Origin: Auritidibacter sp. Marseille-P8566
Lineage (GTDB): Bacteria; Bacteroidota; Bacteroidia; Flavobacteriales; Flavobacteriaceae
DNA length: 5,751 nucleotides
NCBI GenBank assembly: GCA_943325595.2
Contig: CALPQA020000144.1
Coordinates: 1-5,751 of the forward strand
Reading direction: 5' to 3'
This document shows positions 1-5,578 of the stretch, piece by piece (position 1 is the stretch's first letter; each line of letters begins with the position of its first letter). The translations under genes and the position numbers were made by a program. The notes beneath the pieces were generated by a model. That model was not told the origin of the DNA, did no database searches, and saw nothing but the letters and a program-made list of their open reading frames with translations.

Positions 1-174
1 AAAAAAATCAATTTTAAAGACAATGTCTTGCAAATTGTATTCTTGTTGATTTCACTTGTTTTGTTGGGTATATTTCAGTTCACAGGAGTAGCTTTGGTAA
101 TTGTATTCTACGTATTGTTGTCTGTGATTATGAATTTGATTACTGGTAAAAAAGCAGAAAAGAAAAGCTTTTAA
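1..174 (+). CDS. C-terminal end of a membrane protein, probably CDP-diacylglycerol-serine O-phosphatidyltransferase
   Basis: The open frame from base 1 to the TAA at 172-174 gives the last 57 residues of a protein whose start lies outside the window. A short charged stretch (KKINFKDN) is followed by two hydrophobic segments, roughly residues 9-25 and 28-47, separated by a short turn (FQFTG), and a lysine-rich cytoplasmic tail (GKKAEKKSF). This two-helix ending with a basic tail resembles the C-terminus of Bacteroidota phosphatidylserine synthases (CDP-alcohol phosphatidyltransferase family), which make phosphatidylserine from CDP-diacylglycerol and serine in the inner membrane. The catalytic CDP-alcohol motif would lie upstream and cannot be seen, so the family assignment rests on the tail's resemblance and on my recollection that such a gene sits beside lptB in flavobacteria. 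Another polytopic membrane protein remains possible. That it is coding is fairly sure; the product is moderately so. Confidence 0.55.
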   Translation, partial: KKINFKDNVLQIVFLLISLVLLGIFQFTGVALVIVFYVLLSVIMNLITGKKAEKKSF

Positions 175-181
175 TAAATAA

Positions 182-207
182 AAATACCCTTAATAATAAG
201 GGTATTT
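182..207. terminator. Bidirectional intrinsic terminator between convergent genes
   Basis: Bases 182-192 (AAATACCCTTA) and 197-207 (TAAGGGTATTT) form a perfect 11-bp stem closed by a 4-base loop (ATAA). On the minus strand the 3' arm runs into a T-rich tract (GGGTATTTTTATTTATT), fitting termination of the lptB operon. On the plus strand the arm is followed by AAATTATTTTTTAT, fitting the end of the left-edge gene, whose stop codon is at 172-174. Position, symmetry and flanking T tracts all support a shared terminator. No experiment is implied. Confidence 0.8.
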
Positions 208-233
208 AAATTATTTTTTATAAAATTAGCATT

Positions 234-974
234 CTAGAATTCCAATTTCTTTTTCCTTAATTCGAAATTTTGACCAAGATACACTCGTCTTACCATTTCA
301 TCTTCTACTAATTCTTCTGGCGTTCCCGCTTTTAGAATCCCTCCTTCGAACATCAAATAGGTCTTATCTGTAATTGCTAAAGTTTCCTGAACATTGTGAT
401 CGGTGATTAGAATACCGATATTTTTGTTTTTCAATTGCGCCACAATTCTCTGAATGTCTTCAACGGCAACGGGGTCAACACCTGCGAAAGGTTCGTCTAA
501 TAAAATAAATTTTGGATCTGTAGCCAAACAACGTGCAATTTCAGTTCTACGGCGTTCCCCACCCGAAAGTAAATCACCACGATTTGTACGAATATGATTC
601 AATCCAAATTCAGCAATCAAGCTTTCCATTTTGGCTTCTTGTTCTGCTTTGGTGTGTTTTGTAAGTTGTAAAACACTCAAAATATTGTCTTCAACACTTA
701 GTTTTCTAAAAATAGACGCTTCTTGCGCCAAATAGCCAATTCCTTGCTGTGCTCTTTTGTACATTGGATAGTCGGTAATATTCATTTCATCGAGATAAAT
801 ATTTCCTGAATTTGGTTTTACCAATCCTACAATCATATAAAATGAAGTCGTTTTTCCAGCACCGTTTGGTCCCAAAAGACCTACAATTTCTCCTTGATTT
901 ACTTCTACAGAAATGCCTTTTACCACACTTCTTCCTTTATAGGTTTTGACTAAATTGTCTGCTCTTAGTATCAT
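234..974 (-). CDS. lptB: LPS export ABC transporter ATP-binding protein LptB
   Basis: LptB is the cytoplasmic ATPase of the LptB2FG complex. It powers extraction of lipopolysaccharide from the inner membrane and its movement along the LptC-LptA bridge to the outer membrane. The 246-aa protein has the full ABC set in order: Walker A GPNGAGKT (35-42), Q-loop glutamine at 84 in YLAQEASIF, signature LSGGE (136-140), Walker B ILLDE (157-161) with catalytic E161, D-loop GVD (165-167) and switch histidine H193 in ITDHN. The RRR after the signature, the ITDHNVQETL stretch and the ending VYLGQNFEL are features I associate with LptB rather than with other ABC ATPases. Length is normal for the family. 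The ATG at 974-972 gives an N-terminus beginning right before the first beta strand. It is the last gene of the leftward operon, 83 bases after the AhpD-like gene, and ends at TAG just before a strong terminator. LptF, LptG, LptC and LptA are not in this window. Confidence 0.95.
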   Translation of the reverse strand: MILRADNLVKTYKGRSVVKGISVEVNQGEIVGLLGPNGAGKTTSFYMIVGLVKPNSGNIYLDEMNITDYPMYKRAQQGIGYLAQEASIFRKLSVEDNILSVLQLTKHTKAEQEAKMESLIAEFGLNHIRTNRGDLLSGGERRRTEIARCLATDPKFILLDEPFAGVDPVAVEDIQRIVAQLKNKNIGILITDHNVQETLAITDKTYLMFEGGILKAGTPEELVEDEMVRRVYLGQNFELRKKKLEF

Positions 975-980
975 TTATTG

Positions 981-1036
981 TTGGTTATTTGCCAATCTTA
1001 TAATTTGGTATTCGCAAATTAACGAATAACCAAATT
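981..1036 (-). repeat. Competing inverted repeats in the lptB leader
   Basis: Read on the minus strand, segment A (1036-1023) can pair with segment B (1014-1002), giving a 13-bp stem with one bulged base (1028) and an 8-base loop. The core of segment A (1033-1025) is also a perfect 9-bp complement of segment C (989-981), which ends 6 bases before the lptB ATG. The two pairings exclude each other. No T tract follows either hairpin, so this is not a normal terminator. The structure could affect lptB translation or transcript stability, or it could simply follow from the repetitive sequence here. The pairing is directly seen; any role is inference. Confidence 0.45.
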
Positions 1037-1055
1037 AACGAATCAACACATTAAC
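1015..1055 (-). repeat. Phased GTT repeat array directly after the AhpD-like gene's stop
   Basis: On the minus strand the trinucleotide GTT recurs with its G at 1055, 1047, 1039, 1030 and 1023, a spacing of 8, 8, 9 and 7 bases. Most units read GTTnAT. Within it, a 13-base direct repeat (plus strand CAAATTAACGAAT) occupies 1015-1027 and 1031-1043. The array begins 2 bases beyond the TAA stop of the upstream gene and ends about 40 bases before the lptB start. It is not coding. Its layout parallels the GTC array after recQ. Confidence 0.55.
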
Positions 1056-1057
1056 AT

Positions 1058-1405
1058 TTATTTATTCTCCTCTAGTGCTTCCCAAAATTCATATGCTCTT
1101 CGCAAATGAGGAATCACAATCGTTCCGCCCACCAAAGTTGCAATTCCCATGGCTTCCATCATTTCTTCTTTGGTCACCCCTTCTTTATAACTTGTTTCCA
1201 AATGGTATTTTACACAATCATCGCAACGCAAAACAGCCGAAGCTACTAATCCTAAAAGCTCTTTTGTTTTTACGTCAAGCGCTCCTGCGGCATACGCATT
1301 GGTATCTAAATTGAAAATTCTTTTGACGATTTTGTTATTGTCGGCCAATAACTTTTCGTTCATTTTTGTACGGTAATCGTTGAATTCAGAAAGGATATCA
1401 GACAT
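1058..1405 (-). CDS. Carboxymuconolactone decarboxylase family protein, AhpD-like
   Basis: This 115-aa protein is a single carboxymuconolactone decarboxylase (CMD) domain. It carries the complete AhpD-type active-site pattern: E49, eleven residues, C61-D-D-C64, then H68, in the stretch running from KELLGLV through CDDCVKYHLE. That spacing, E-x11-C-x2-C-x3-H, is the peroxidase/adaptor signature of AhpD, where the two cysteines form a redox disulfide and the glutamate and histidine relay protons. It is not typical of true gamma-carboxymuconolactone decarboxylases, which use different residues. The rest (EEMMEAMGIATLVGGTIVI) is the usual helical core of the family, and no signal peptide is seen, so it should be cytoplasmic. 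The ATG at 1405-1403 lies inside the end of tatC (8-base overlap), implying translational coupling. No peroxiredoxin (AhpC) is nearby, so the real substrate is unknown. A thiol-dependent peroxidase or disulfide reductase role is inference from the motif. Confidence 0.88.
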   Translation of the reverse strand: MSDILSEFNDYRTKMNEKLLADNNKIVKRIFNLDTNAYAAGALDVKTKELLGLVASAVLRCDDCVKYHLETSYKEGVTKEEMMEAMGIATLVGGTIVIPHLRRAYEFWEALEENK

Positions 1406-2213
1406 TTTCTTTGTTTTTATTTTTATATACGAATACCGATATGAAAATGCTAGCTTCGTAAATTAATAGCATTGGAATAGCAACTATAATCTGGCTAACT
1501 ACATCGGGAGGTGTTACAATTGCTGCAATTAGCAACACAACAACCACAGAATATTTTCTATACTTCCGTAAAAAAGTGGGTGTTACTAATCCTAATTTGG
1601 TTAAGAAATAAATAATTACGGGCAATTCAAAAAATAAGCCACTCGCAATTACCGATGTTTTCATCATACCTATATAGGAGTCAATTGTAAACTGATTTTG
1701 AACCATTTTACTAATTGAAAAAGTGGCACAGAAATTTATCGACATTGGCACAATTACGTAGTATCCGAAAAGGACGCCTAAGAAGAAAAGTATTGACGCT
1801 ATAAATATAAAAACGCGAACATTTTTCCTTTCTTTTTCGTACAATGCGGGACTGATAAATTTCCAAATTTCCCAAAGGATAAAAGGGAAAGCGAGGATAA
1901 ATCCAGCGGTAATACACGTCCAAATGAACATGTTTACTTGGCCTTCCATATCGGTATTCTGAATAATAAAGGGTAATTCGGTGATGCAAATGCTATCGGC
2001 AAAACCCAATTGATGTGACAAATCACAAAAAAAAGTATAGGTAAAAAAACTAGGGCTCGTGGGTGCGAAAATTATAGTGTCAAAAATAAAATCACTAAAA
2101 AAGTAGGTAACCACAGCCATAACTAGTACCGCCGAAGTACTTCGAACCAACAACCATCTCAATTCCTCAAGATGGTCTAAAAACGACATTTCATTTAATT
2201 GTTTCTTTGCCAT
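1398..2213 (-). CDS. tatC: Twin-arginine translocase subunit TatC
   Basis: TatC is the inner-membrane receptor of the Tat pathway. It binds twin-arginine signal peptides and recruits TatA to export folded proteins. At 271 aa it is slightly longer than the E. coli protein (258 aa). The N-terminal HLEELR (14-19) supplies the conserved Glu and Arg (E17, R19) of the signal-peptide binding site. The stretch GFILAFPFILWEIWKFISPALYEKER (104-129) is the family hallmark, E196 sits in the membrane motif FFELP, and TPPDVVSQ (234-241) with IPMLLIYE (246-253) is the other hallmark. Six hydrophobic segments fit the expected topology: about 22-44, 94-116, 133-157, 184-206, 222-233 and 241-262. The first periplasmic loop (about 50-92) seems extended. 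Its ATG overlaps the kdsD stop as TAATG, and its TGA overlaps the next gene by 8 bases. No tatA or tatB is present here; in this phylum it is commonly encoded elsewhere. The lysine/asparagine-rich tail is cytoplasmic. Confidence 0.96.
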   Translation of the reverse strand: MAKKQLNEMSFLDHLEELRWLLVRSTSAVLVMAVVTYFFSDFIFDTIIFAPTSPSFFTYTFFCDLSHQLGFADSICITELPFIIQNTDMEGQVNMFIWTCITAGFILAFPFILWEIWKFISPALYEKERKNVRVFIFIASILFFLGVLFGYYVIVPMSINFCATFSISKMVQNQFTIDSYIGMMKTSVIASGLFFELPVIIYFLTKLGLVTPTFLRKYRKYSVVVVLLIAAIVTPPDVVSQIIVAIPMLLIYEASIFISVFVYKNKNKENV

Positions 2214-3178
2214 TATACAATTCCTTCTTTTAAAATATCATGCAAATGCACAATTCCTTTGTATTCTTCATTTTCAAGAACTACTAATTGTGTGATTGAA
2301 AAATCTTCCAAAATATTTAAAGCATCTGTGACCATGTCTGATAATTGAATCATTTTTGGGTTTTTCGTCATAATGTCTTTTGCAGATAAGTGTGCAAAGG
2401 TATCGTTATTATTCAGCATTCTACGAATATCACCGTCAGTAATTATTCCGATAACTTTATTGTTTTCGATAACAGCAGTTACACCAAGTCTTTTTTCCGA
2501 AATTTCGAAAATAACTTTTTTAATATTGGTTTCAGGAGTAACTTGTGGCTTATGACTTTGATCAAGCATGTCGCCCACACGTAGCAATAGTTTTTTACCC
2601 AAGGCACCACCAGGATGGTATTTGGCAAAATCTTGAGAATTGAATCCTCGTAATTCCATCAAACAAACTGCTAAAGCATCACCCATTACTAATTGTGCGG
2701 TTGTGCTGTTTGTTGGTGCCAAATTATTAGGACATGATTCCGCTTCAATTGTGGTGTCAAGAACAAAATCAGCACCTTTTGCTAAAAAAGAAGTCGTGTT
2801 TCCTGTAATTGCAATTAAGGTATTTCCGAAATGTTTCACTATGGGAACCAAGACTTTTATCTCGGGACTGTTGCCACTTTTTGAAATACAAATCACCACA
2901 TCTTTGGATTGTACCATGCCTAAATCGCCATGAATTGCTTCAGAAGCATGCAAAAACAGCGAGGGAGTTCCCGTAGAATTCATAGTTGCCACAATTTTTT
3001 GTGCGATAATGGCACTTTTTCCAATTCCAGTGACTACTAATCGCCCTTTGGAATTAAAAATTATTTCGGTGGCCTTTGCGAAGTCATCTGTAAGTAAATC
3101 AGCTAGTTTGGCAATAGATTTGCTTTCTGAAAGTAGCGTCTTTTGGGCAATTTCTAAAATATTTTTGTTTGTTATCAA
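2213..3178 (-). CDS. kdsD: D-arabinose 5-phosphate isomerase (KdsD/KpsF family), TTG start
   Basis: The enzyme interconverts D-ribulose 5-phosphate and D-arabinose 5-phosphate, the first step toward Kdo, the sugar linking lipid A to the LPS core. The 321 aa hold an N-terminal SIS sugar-isomerase domain (about 35-175) and two CBS domains (about 204-257 and 266-320). Residues matching the E. coli KdsD active site (K59, E111, E152, H193) appear here at a constant offset of five: K54 in GIGKS, E106 in SGNSPEIK, E147 in ESCP and H188 in YHPGGALG. The first start available is TTG at 3178-3176: an in-frame TAA lies four codons upstream, and the first in-frame ATG (residue 66) would cut into the SIS domain. 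The constant offset supports a start at or very near this TTG. It heads the operon and overlaps tatC by one base (TAATG). Both KdsD and KpsF paralogues share this fold, and with no capsule genes visible the housekeeping role is preferred. Confidence 0.94.
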   Translation of the reverse strand: MITNKNILEIAQKTLLSESKSIAKLADLLTDDFAKATEIIFNSKGRLVVTGIGKSAIIAQKIVATMNSTGTPSLFLHASEAIHGDLGMVQSKDVVICISKSGNSPEIKVLVPIVKHFGNTLIAITGNTTSFLAKGADFVLDTTIEAESCPNNLAPTNSTTAQLVMGDALAVCLMELRGFNSQDFAKYHPGGALGKKLLLRVGDMLDQSHKPQVTPETNIKKVIFEISEKRLGVTAVIENNKVIGIITDGDIRRMLNNNDTFAHLSAKDIMTKNPKMIQLSDMVTDALNILEDFSITQLVVLENEEYKGIVHLHDILKEGIV

Positions 3179-3196
3179 AACAGCTTTTTATAAAGT

Positions 3197-3226
3197 TTGT
3201 GTATGTAAAAGAAAGTTGTATCTTTA
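3197..3226 (+). promoter_or_regulatory. Candidate recQ promoter
   Basis: TTG at 3197-3199, a 19-base spacer and TATCTTTA at 3219-3226 fit the Bacteroidota vegetative consensus (TTG, 17-23 bases, TAnnTTTG) except for A in place of the final G. Transcription would start near 3232, leaving a leader of about 30 bases before the recQ ATG at 3264. There is no Shine-Dalgarno-like motif in that leader (CTATTAACTAAGA), as usual for the phylum. Inferred from motif and position only. Confidence 0.5.
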
Positions 3227-3233
3227 TGTGCCA

Positions 3234-3261
3234 CAAATTTATGTAAAATACTATTAACTAA
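3234..3261 (-). promoter_or_regulatory. Candidate promoter of the kdsD-tatC-ahpD-like-lptB operon
   Basis: On the minus strand, 3241-3234 reads TAAATTTG, an exact match to the Bacteroidota -7 element TAnnTTTG. Seventeen bases upstream is TTA (3261-3259), a one-base miss to the -33 TTG. Transcription would start near 3228, giving about 50 bases of leader before the TTG start of kdsD at 3178. The element lies within a few bases of the opposing recQ promoter, so the two predicted start sites cross. Confidence 0.5.
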
Positions 3262-3263
3262 GA

Positions 3264-5459
3264 ATGAAATCTAACGAAATTGATATCCATAAGGAATTAA
3301 AAAAATATTTTGGTTTCAACCAATTTAAAGGATTACAAGAACAGGTCATTAAAAGTCTTATTTCAGGTAAAAATTCTTTTGTAATTATGCCTACAGGCGG
3401 AGGAAAATCGCTTTGTTATCAATTACCTGCTTTAATGAACGAAGGAACTGCAATTATTGTTTCTCCCCTCATCGCATTAATGAAAAATCAAGTTGATGCC
3501 ATTCGGAGTTTGTCTTCGGAAAATGGAATTGCACACGTATTGAATTCATCCCTCAACAAAACCGAAATTAGCCAAGTTAAAAAAGATATAACCTCTGGTT
3601 TGACTAAACTATTATATGTAGCGCCAGAATCTTTGGCAAAAGAAGAATATATAAAATTTCTAAAGAACATCAATATTTCATTTGTCGCTATCGATGAAGC
3701 ACACTGTATATCAGAATGGGGTCACGATTTTCGTCCAGAATATAGAAATCTAAAAAACAGCATTAAGCTTTTGGGTAACGTTCCTGTCATTGGCTTGACC
3801 GCAACTGCAACGCCAAAAGTACAAGAGGATATCTTGAAAAACTTAGAAATGGCGGATGCCAATACGTTTAAAGCGTCTTTTAATAGACCGAATCTTTACT
3901 ACGAAGTTCGTACCAAAACGAAAAACATTGAAGCCGATATTATTCGGTTCATAAAACAGCACAAAGGAAAATCAGGAATTATCTATTGCTTGAGTCGCAA
4001 AAAAGTTGAATCTATTGCACAAGTACTTCAAGTAAATGGTATAAGTGCGGTTCCGTATCACGCGGGACTTGATGCCAAAACTCGCGCAAAACACCAAGAT
4101 ATGTTCCTGATGGAAGATGTTGAAGTGGTTGTTGCAACCATTGCTTTTGGAATGGGAATTGACAAACCCGATGTTCGATTTGTAATTCATCATGATATTC
4201 CAAAATCATTAGAAAGCTATTACCAAGAAACAGGTCGAGGTGGTCGTGATGGTGGCGAGGGTCATTGCTTGGCTTATTATTCCTATAAAGATGTTGAGAA
4301 ATTAGAGAAATTTCTGTCAGGAAAACCTGTCGCAGAACAAGAAATAGGGTTTGCGTTATTGCAAGAAGTTGTTGCCTATGCAGAAACCTCCATGTCAAGA
4401 CGTAAGTTTTTACTGCATTATTTTGGTGAAGATTTCGACAACGAAACAGGAGAAGGTGGTGATATGGATGACAATGTCCGCAATCCAAAAAATAAGGTTG
4501 AGGCCATGAAACAAGTGGTTAAACTACTTGAAATTGTTCGCGATACCAAGCATTTATACAAATCTAAAGAAGTCGTTTATACCCTTACGGGAAAAATAAA
4601 CGCGATGATAAAAGCACATAGAACCGATACTCAAAGTTTTTTCGGATCGGGTTCTGATTTTGAAGAACGCTATTGGATGGCCTTGTTGCGACAAGTTTTA
4701 GTTGCTGGATTGTTATCTAAAGATATTGAGACCTATGGTATTATAAAAATAACTGAAAAGGGATTGAATTTTATTGAAAATCCAGTTTCTTTTATGATGT
4801 CTGAAGACCACGAATACAACGAAACAGAAGACGAAGCGATTGTAACAGCCGCAAAATCTTCGGGAGTTGCTGACGAAGCCTTAATGTCAATTTTGAGAGA
4901 CTTGCGTAAAAAAGTGGCAAAAAAATTAGGTGTTCCTCCGTTTGTTGTTTTTCAGGACCCCTCTTTGGAAGACATGTCGCTCAAATATCCAATTTCAATG
5001 GATGAAATGAGTAATATTCATGGTGTTGGTGAAGGAAAAGCTAAAAAATACGGTAAGGAATTCGTTGCTGTAATTCGAACTTACGTCGAAGAAAATGACA
5101 TCCTTCGTCCTGATGATTTGGTAGTAAAATCTACAGGTGCCAATTCAATCAATAAATTGTACATCATTCAAAATATTGACAGAAAACTAAATCTTGATGA
5201 TATTGCTCGTGGCAAAGGATTGAATATGGATGCTTTGATAAAAGAAATGGAGCAAATTGTTTATTCAGGAACTAAGTTGAATATTAAGTATTGGATTGAT
5301 GAAATTCTTGATGACGACCAACAAGAGGAAATTCACGAGTATTTCATGGAATCAGAATCCGATAGTATAGAAGATGCACTGAAAGAATTTGATGGTGAAT
5401 ATGATATTAATGAATTGCGTTTCATGAGAATAAAATTCATCAGTGAGGTTGCAAATTAA
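3264..5459 (+). CDS. recQ: ATP-dependent DNA helicase RecQ, zinc-cysteine-less form
   Basis: RecQ is a 3'-5' DNA helicase acting in recombination repair and stalled-fork processing. At 731 aa it is longer than E. coli RecQ (about 610). Motifs in order: motif 0 FGFNQFKGLQEQ (16-27), Walker A PTGGGKS (43-49), DEAH (144-147), the aromatic-rich loop EWGHDFRPEY (151-160 and just before), motif III LTATAT (178-183), motif V ATIAFGMGIDKPDVR (291-305) and motif VI QETGRGGRDG (321-330) with arginine finger candidates R325 and R328. The zinc-binding region is recognisable by SRRKFLLHYFGE (378-389), but none of the four usual cysteines is present; the protein has no cysteine after C335. An RQC winged-helix region follows (about 408-510), then an HRDC domain (about 535-612), and a C-terminal extension (about 615-731) resembling the helix-turn-helix tail seen in long Bacteroidota RecQs. 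ATG at 3264 is the first start and places motif 0 correctly. It is divergent from kdsD. Confidence 0.96.
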   Translation: MKSNEIDIHKELKKYFGFNQFKGLQEQVIKSLISGKNSFVIMPTGGGKSLCYQLPALMNEGTAIIVSPLIALMKNQVDAIRSLSSENGIAHVLNSSLNKTEISQVKKDITSGLTKLLYVAPESLAKEEYIKFLKNINISFVAIDEAHCISEWGHDFRPEYRNLKNSIKLLGNVPVIGLTATATPKVQEDILKNLEMADANTFKASFNRPNLYYEVRTKTKNIEADIIRFIKQHKGKSGIIYCLSRKKVESIAQVLQVNGISAVPYHAGLDAKTRAKHQDMFLMEDVEVVVATIAFGMGIDKPDVRFVIHHDIPKSLESYYQETGRGGRDGGEGHCLAYYSYKDVEKLEKFLSGKPVAEQEIGFALLQEVVAYAETSMSRRKFLLHYFGEDFDNETGEGGDMDDNVRNPKNKVEAMKQVVKLLEIVRDTKHLYKSKEVVYTLTGKINAMIKAHRTDTQSFFGSGSDFEERYWMALLRQVLVAGLLSKDIETYGIIKITEKGLNFIENPVSFMMSEDHEYNETEDEAIVTAAKSSGVADEALMSILRDLRKKVAKKLGVPPFVVFQDPSLEDMSLKYPISMDEMSNIHGVGEGKAKKYGKEFVAVIRTYVEENDILRPDDLVVKSTGANSINKLYIIQNIDRKLNLDDIARGKGLNMDALIKEMEQIVYSGTKLNIKYWIDEILDDDQQEEIHEYFMESESDSIEDALKEFDGEYDINELRFMRIKFISEVAN

Positions 5460-5466
5460 GAATTAA

Positions 5467-5499
5467 GTCGAATGTCTTAAAGTCATAATGTCGAATGTC
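5467..5499 (+). repeat. Phased GTC repeat array directly after the recQ stop
   Basis: The trinucleotide GTC begins at 5467, 5474, 5482, 5490 and 5497, a 7-8-8-7 base rhythm, with AT-rich filler (GTCGAAT, GTCTTAAA, GTCATAAT, GTCGAAT, GTCC). The 10-mer GTCGAATGTC occurs twice, at 5467-5476 and 5490-5499. The array begins 7 bases past the recQ TAA. No open frame of note crosses it and no long T tract follows at once. GTC occurs again at 5534 and 5541 beyond an A-rich gap. I recall similar GTC-rich strings in flavobacterial intergenic DNA but cannot confirm it here. Confidence 0.6.
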
Positions 5500-5551
5500 C
5501 AAAAGAGGAAAATAGAAATTTTTTAACCTTCACGTCGTTCGTCATTATGAC
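5482..5551. repeat. Long inverted repeat downstream of recQ
   Basis: Bases 5482-5495 (GTCATAATGTCGAA) and 5538-5551 (TTCGTCATTATGAC) are complementary over 14 positions with one T:T mismatch (5491/5542), enclosing a 42-base spacer. As RNA this would be a stem with a large loop at the 3' end of the recQ transcript. The loop is too long and the following bases too poor in T for a classic intrinsic terminator. The left arm lies within the GTC array, so the arms may be two opposed copies of the same repeat. It could protect or end the recQ message; that is inference. Confidence 0.5.
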
Positions 5552-5570
5552 ATTAAATGATAAACTATTA

Positions 5571-5578
5571 TAATTTTG
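5571..5578 (+). promoter_or_regulatory. Possible -7 promoter element before the right-edge gene
   Basis: TAATTTTG at 5571-5578 is an exact match to TAnnTTTG. No TTG lies at the right distance upstream (the nearest candidate, TTA at 5553-5555, gives only a 15-base spacer), so it is a half-site at best. It also overlaps the candidate TTG start codons of the following gene: if it is a real promoter, the message would begin after those codons and translation would have to start further in, for example at the ATG at 5633. Confidence 0.25.

Noticed and set aside
1015..1046. Possible internal promoter for lptB (GTTAATTTG motifs on the minus strand)
   Set aside because: The motifs miss the TAnnTTTG spacing by one base and are copies of the repeat array; no -33 element at a convincing distance.
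1015..1055. CRISPR-like array or tandem insertion footprint
   Set aside because: Units are only 7-9 bases with no unique spacers, no cas genes and no transposase nearby.
1711..1989. 92-aa minus-strand open frame in another frame inside tatC
   Set aside because: Overlaps conserved TatC membrane segments in a different frame and has the Tyr/Arg-rich make-up expected of a frame-shifted hydrophobic gene.
2216..2226. AAGGA-like Shine-Dalgarno site before tatC on the minus strand
   Set aside because: It lies within the kdsD coding end, is common in such sequence, and Bacteroidota rarely use Shine-Dalgarno pairing; the stop-start overlap is the better explanation for tatC translation.
2640..2933. 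97-aa plus-strand open frame opposite kdsD
   Set aside because: Shadow of the conserved isomerase coding sequence; no motif recognised.
3227..3235. Small palindrome TGTGCCACA as an operator between recQ and kdsD
   Set aside because: Only four base pairs per arm around one base, with no extension; too short to support a regulator site.
3009..3257. 82-aa plus-strand open frame across the kdsD start and promoter region
   Set aside because: Antisense to the conserved SIS domain of kdsD; it runs through the divergent promoter region and shows no domain or family resemblance.
4012..4488. 158-aa open frame on the minus strand inside recQ
   Set aside because: It lies wholly inside the well-supported recQ gene; its His/Gln/Leu-rich composition is that of an antisense shadow, with no recognisable domain.
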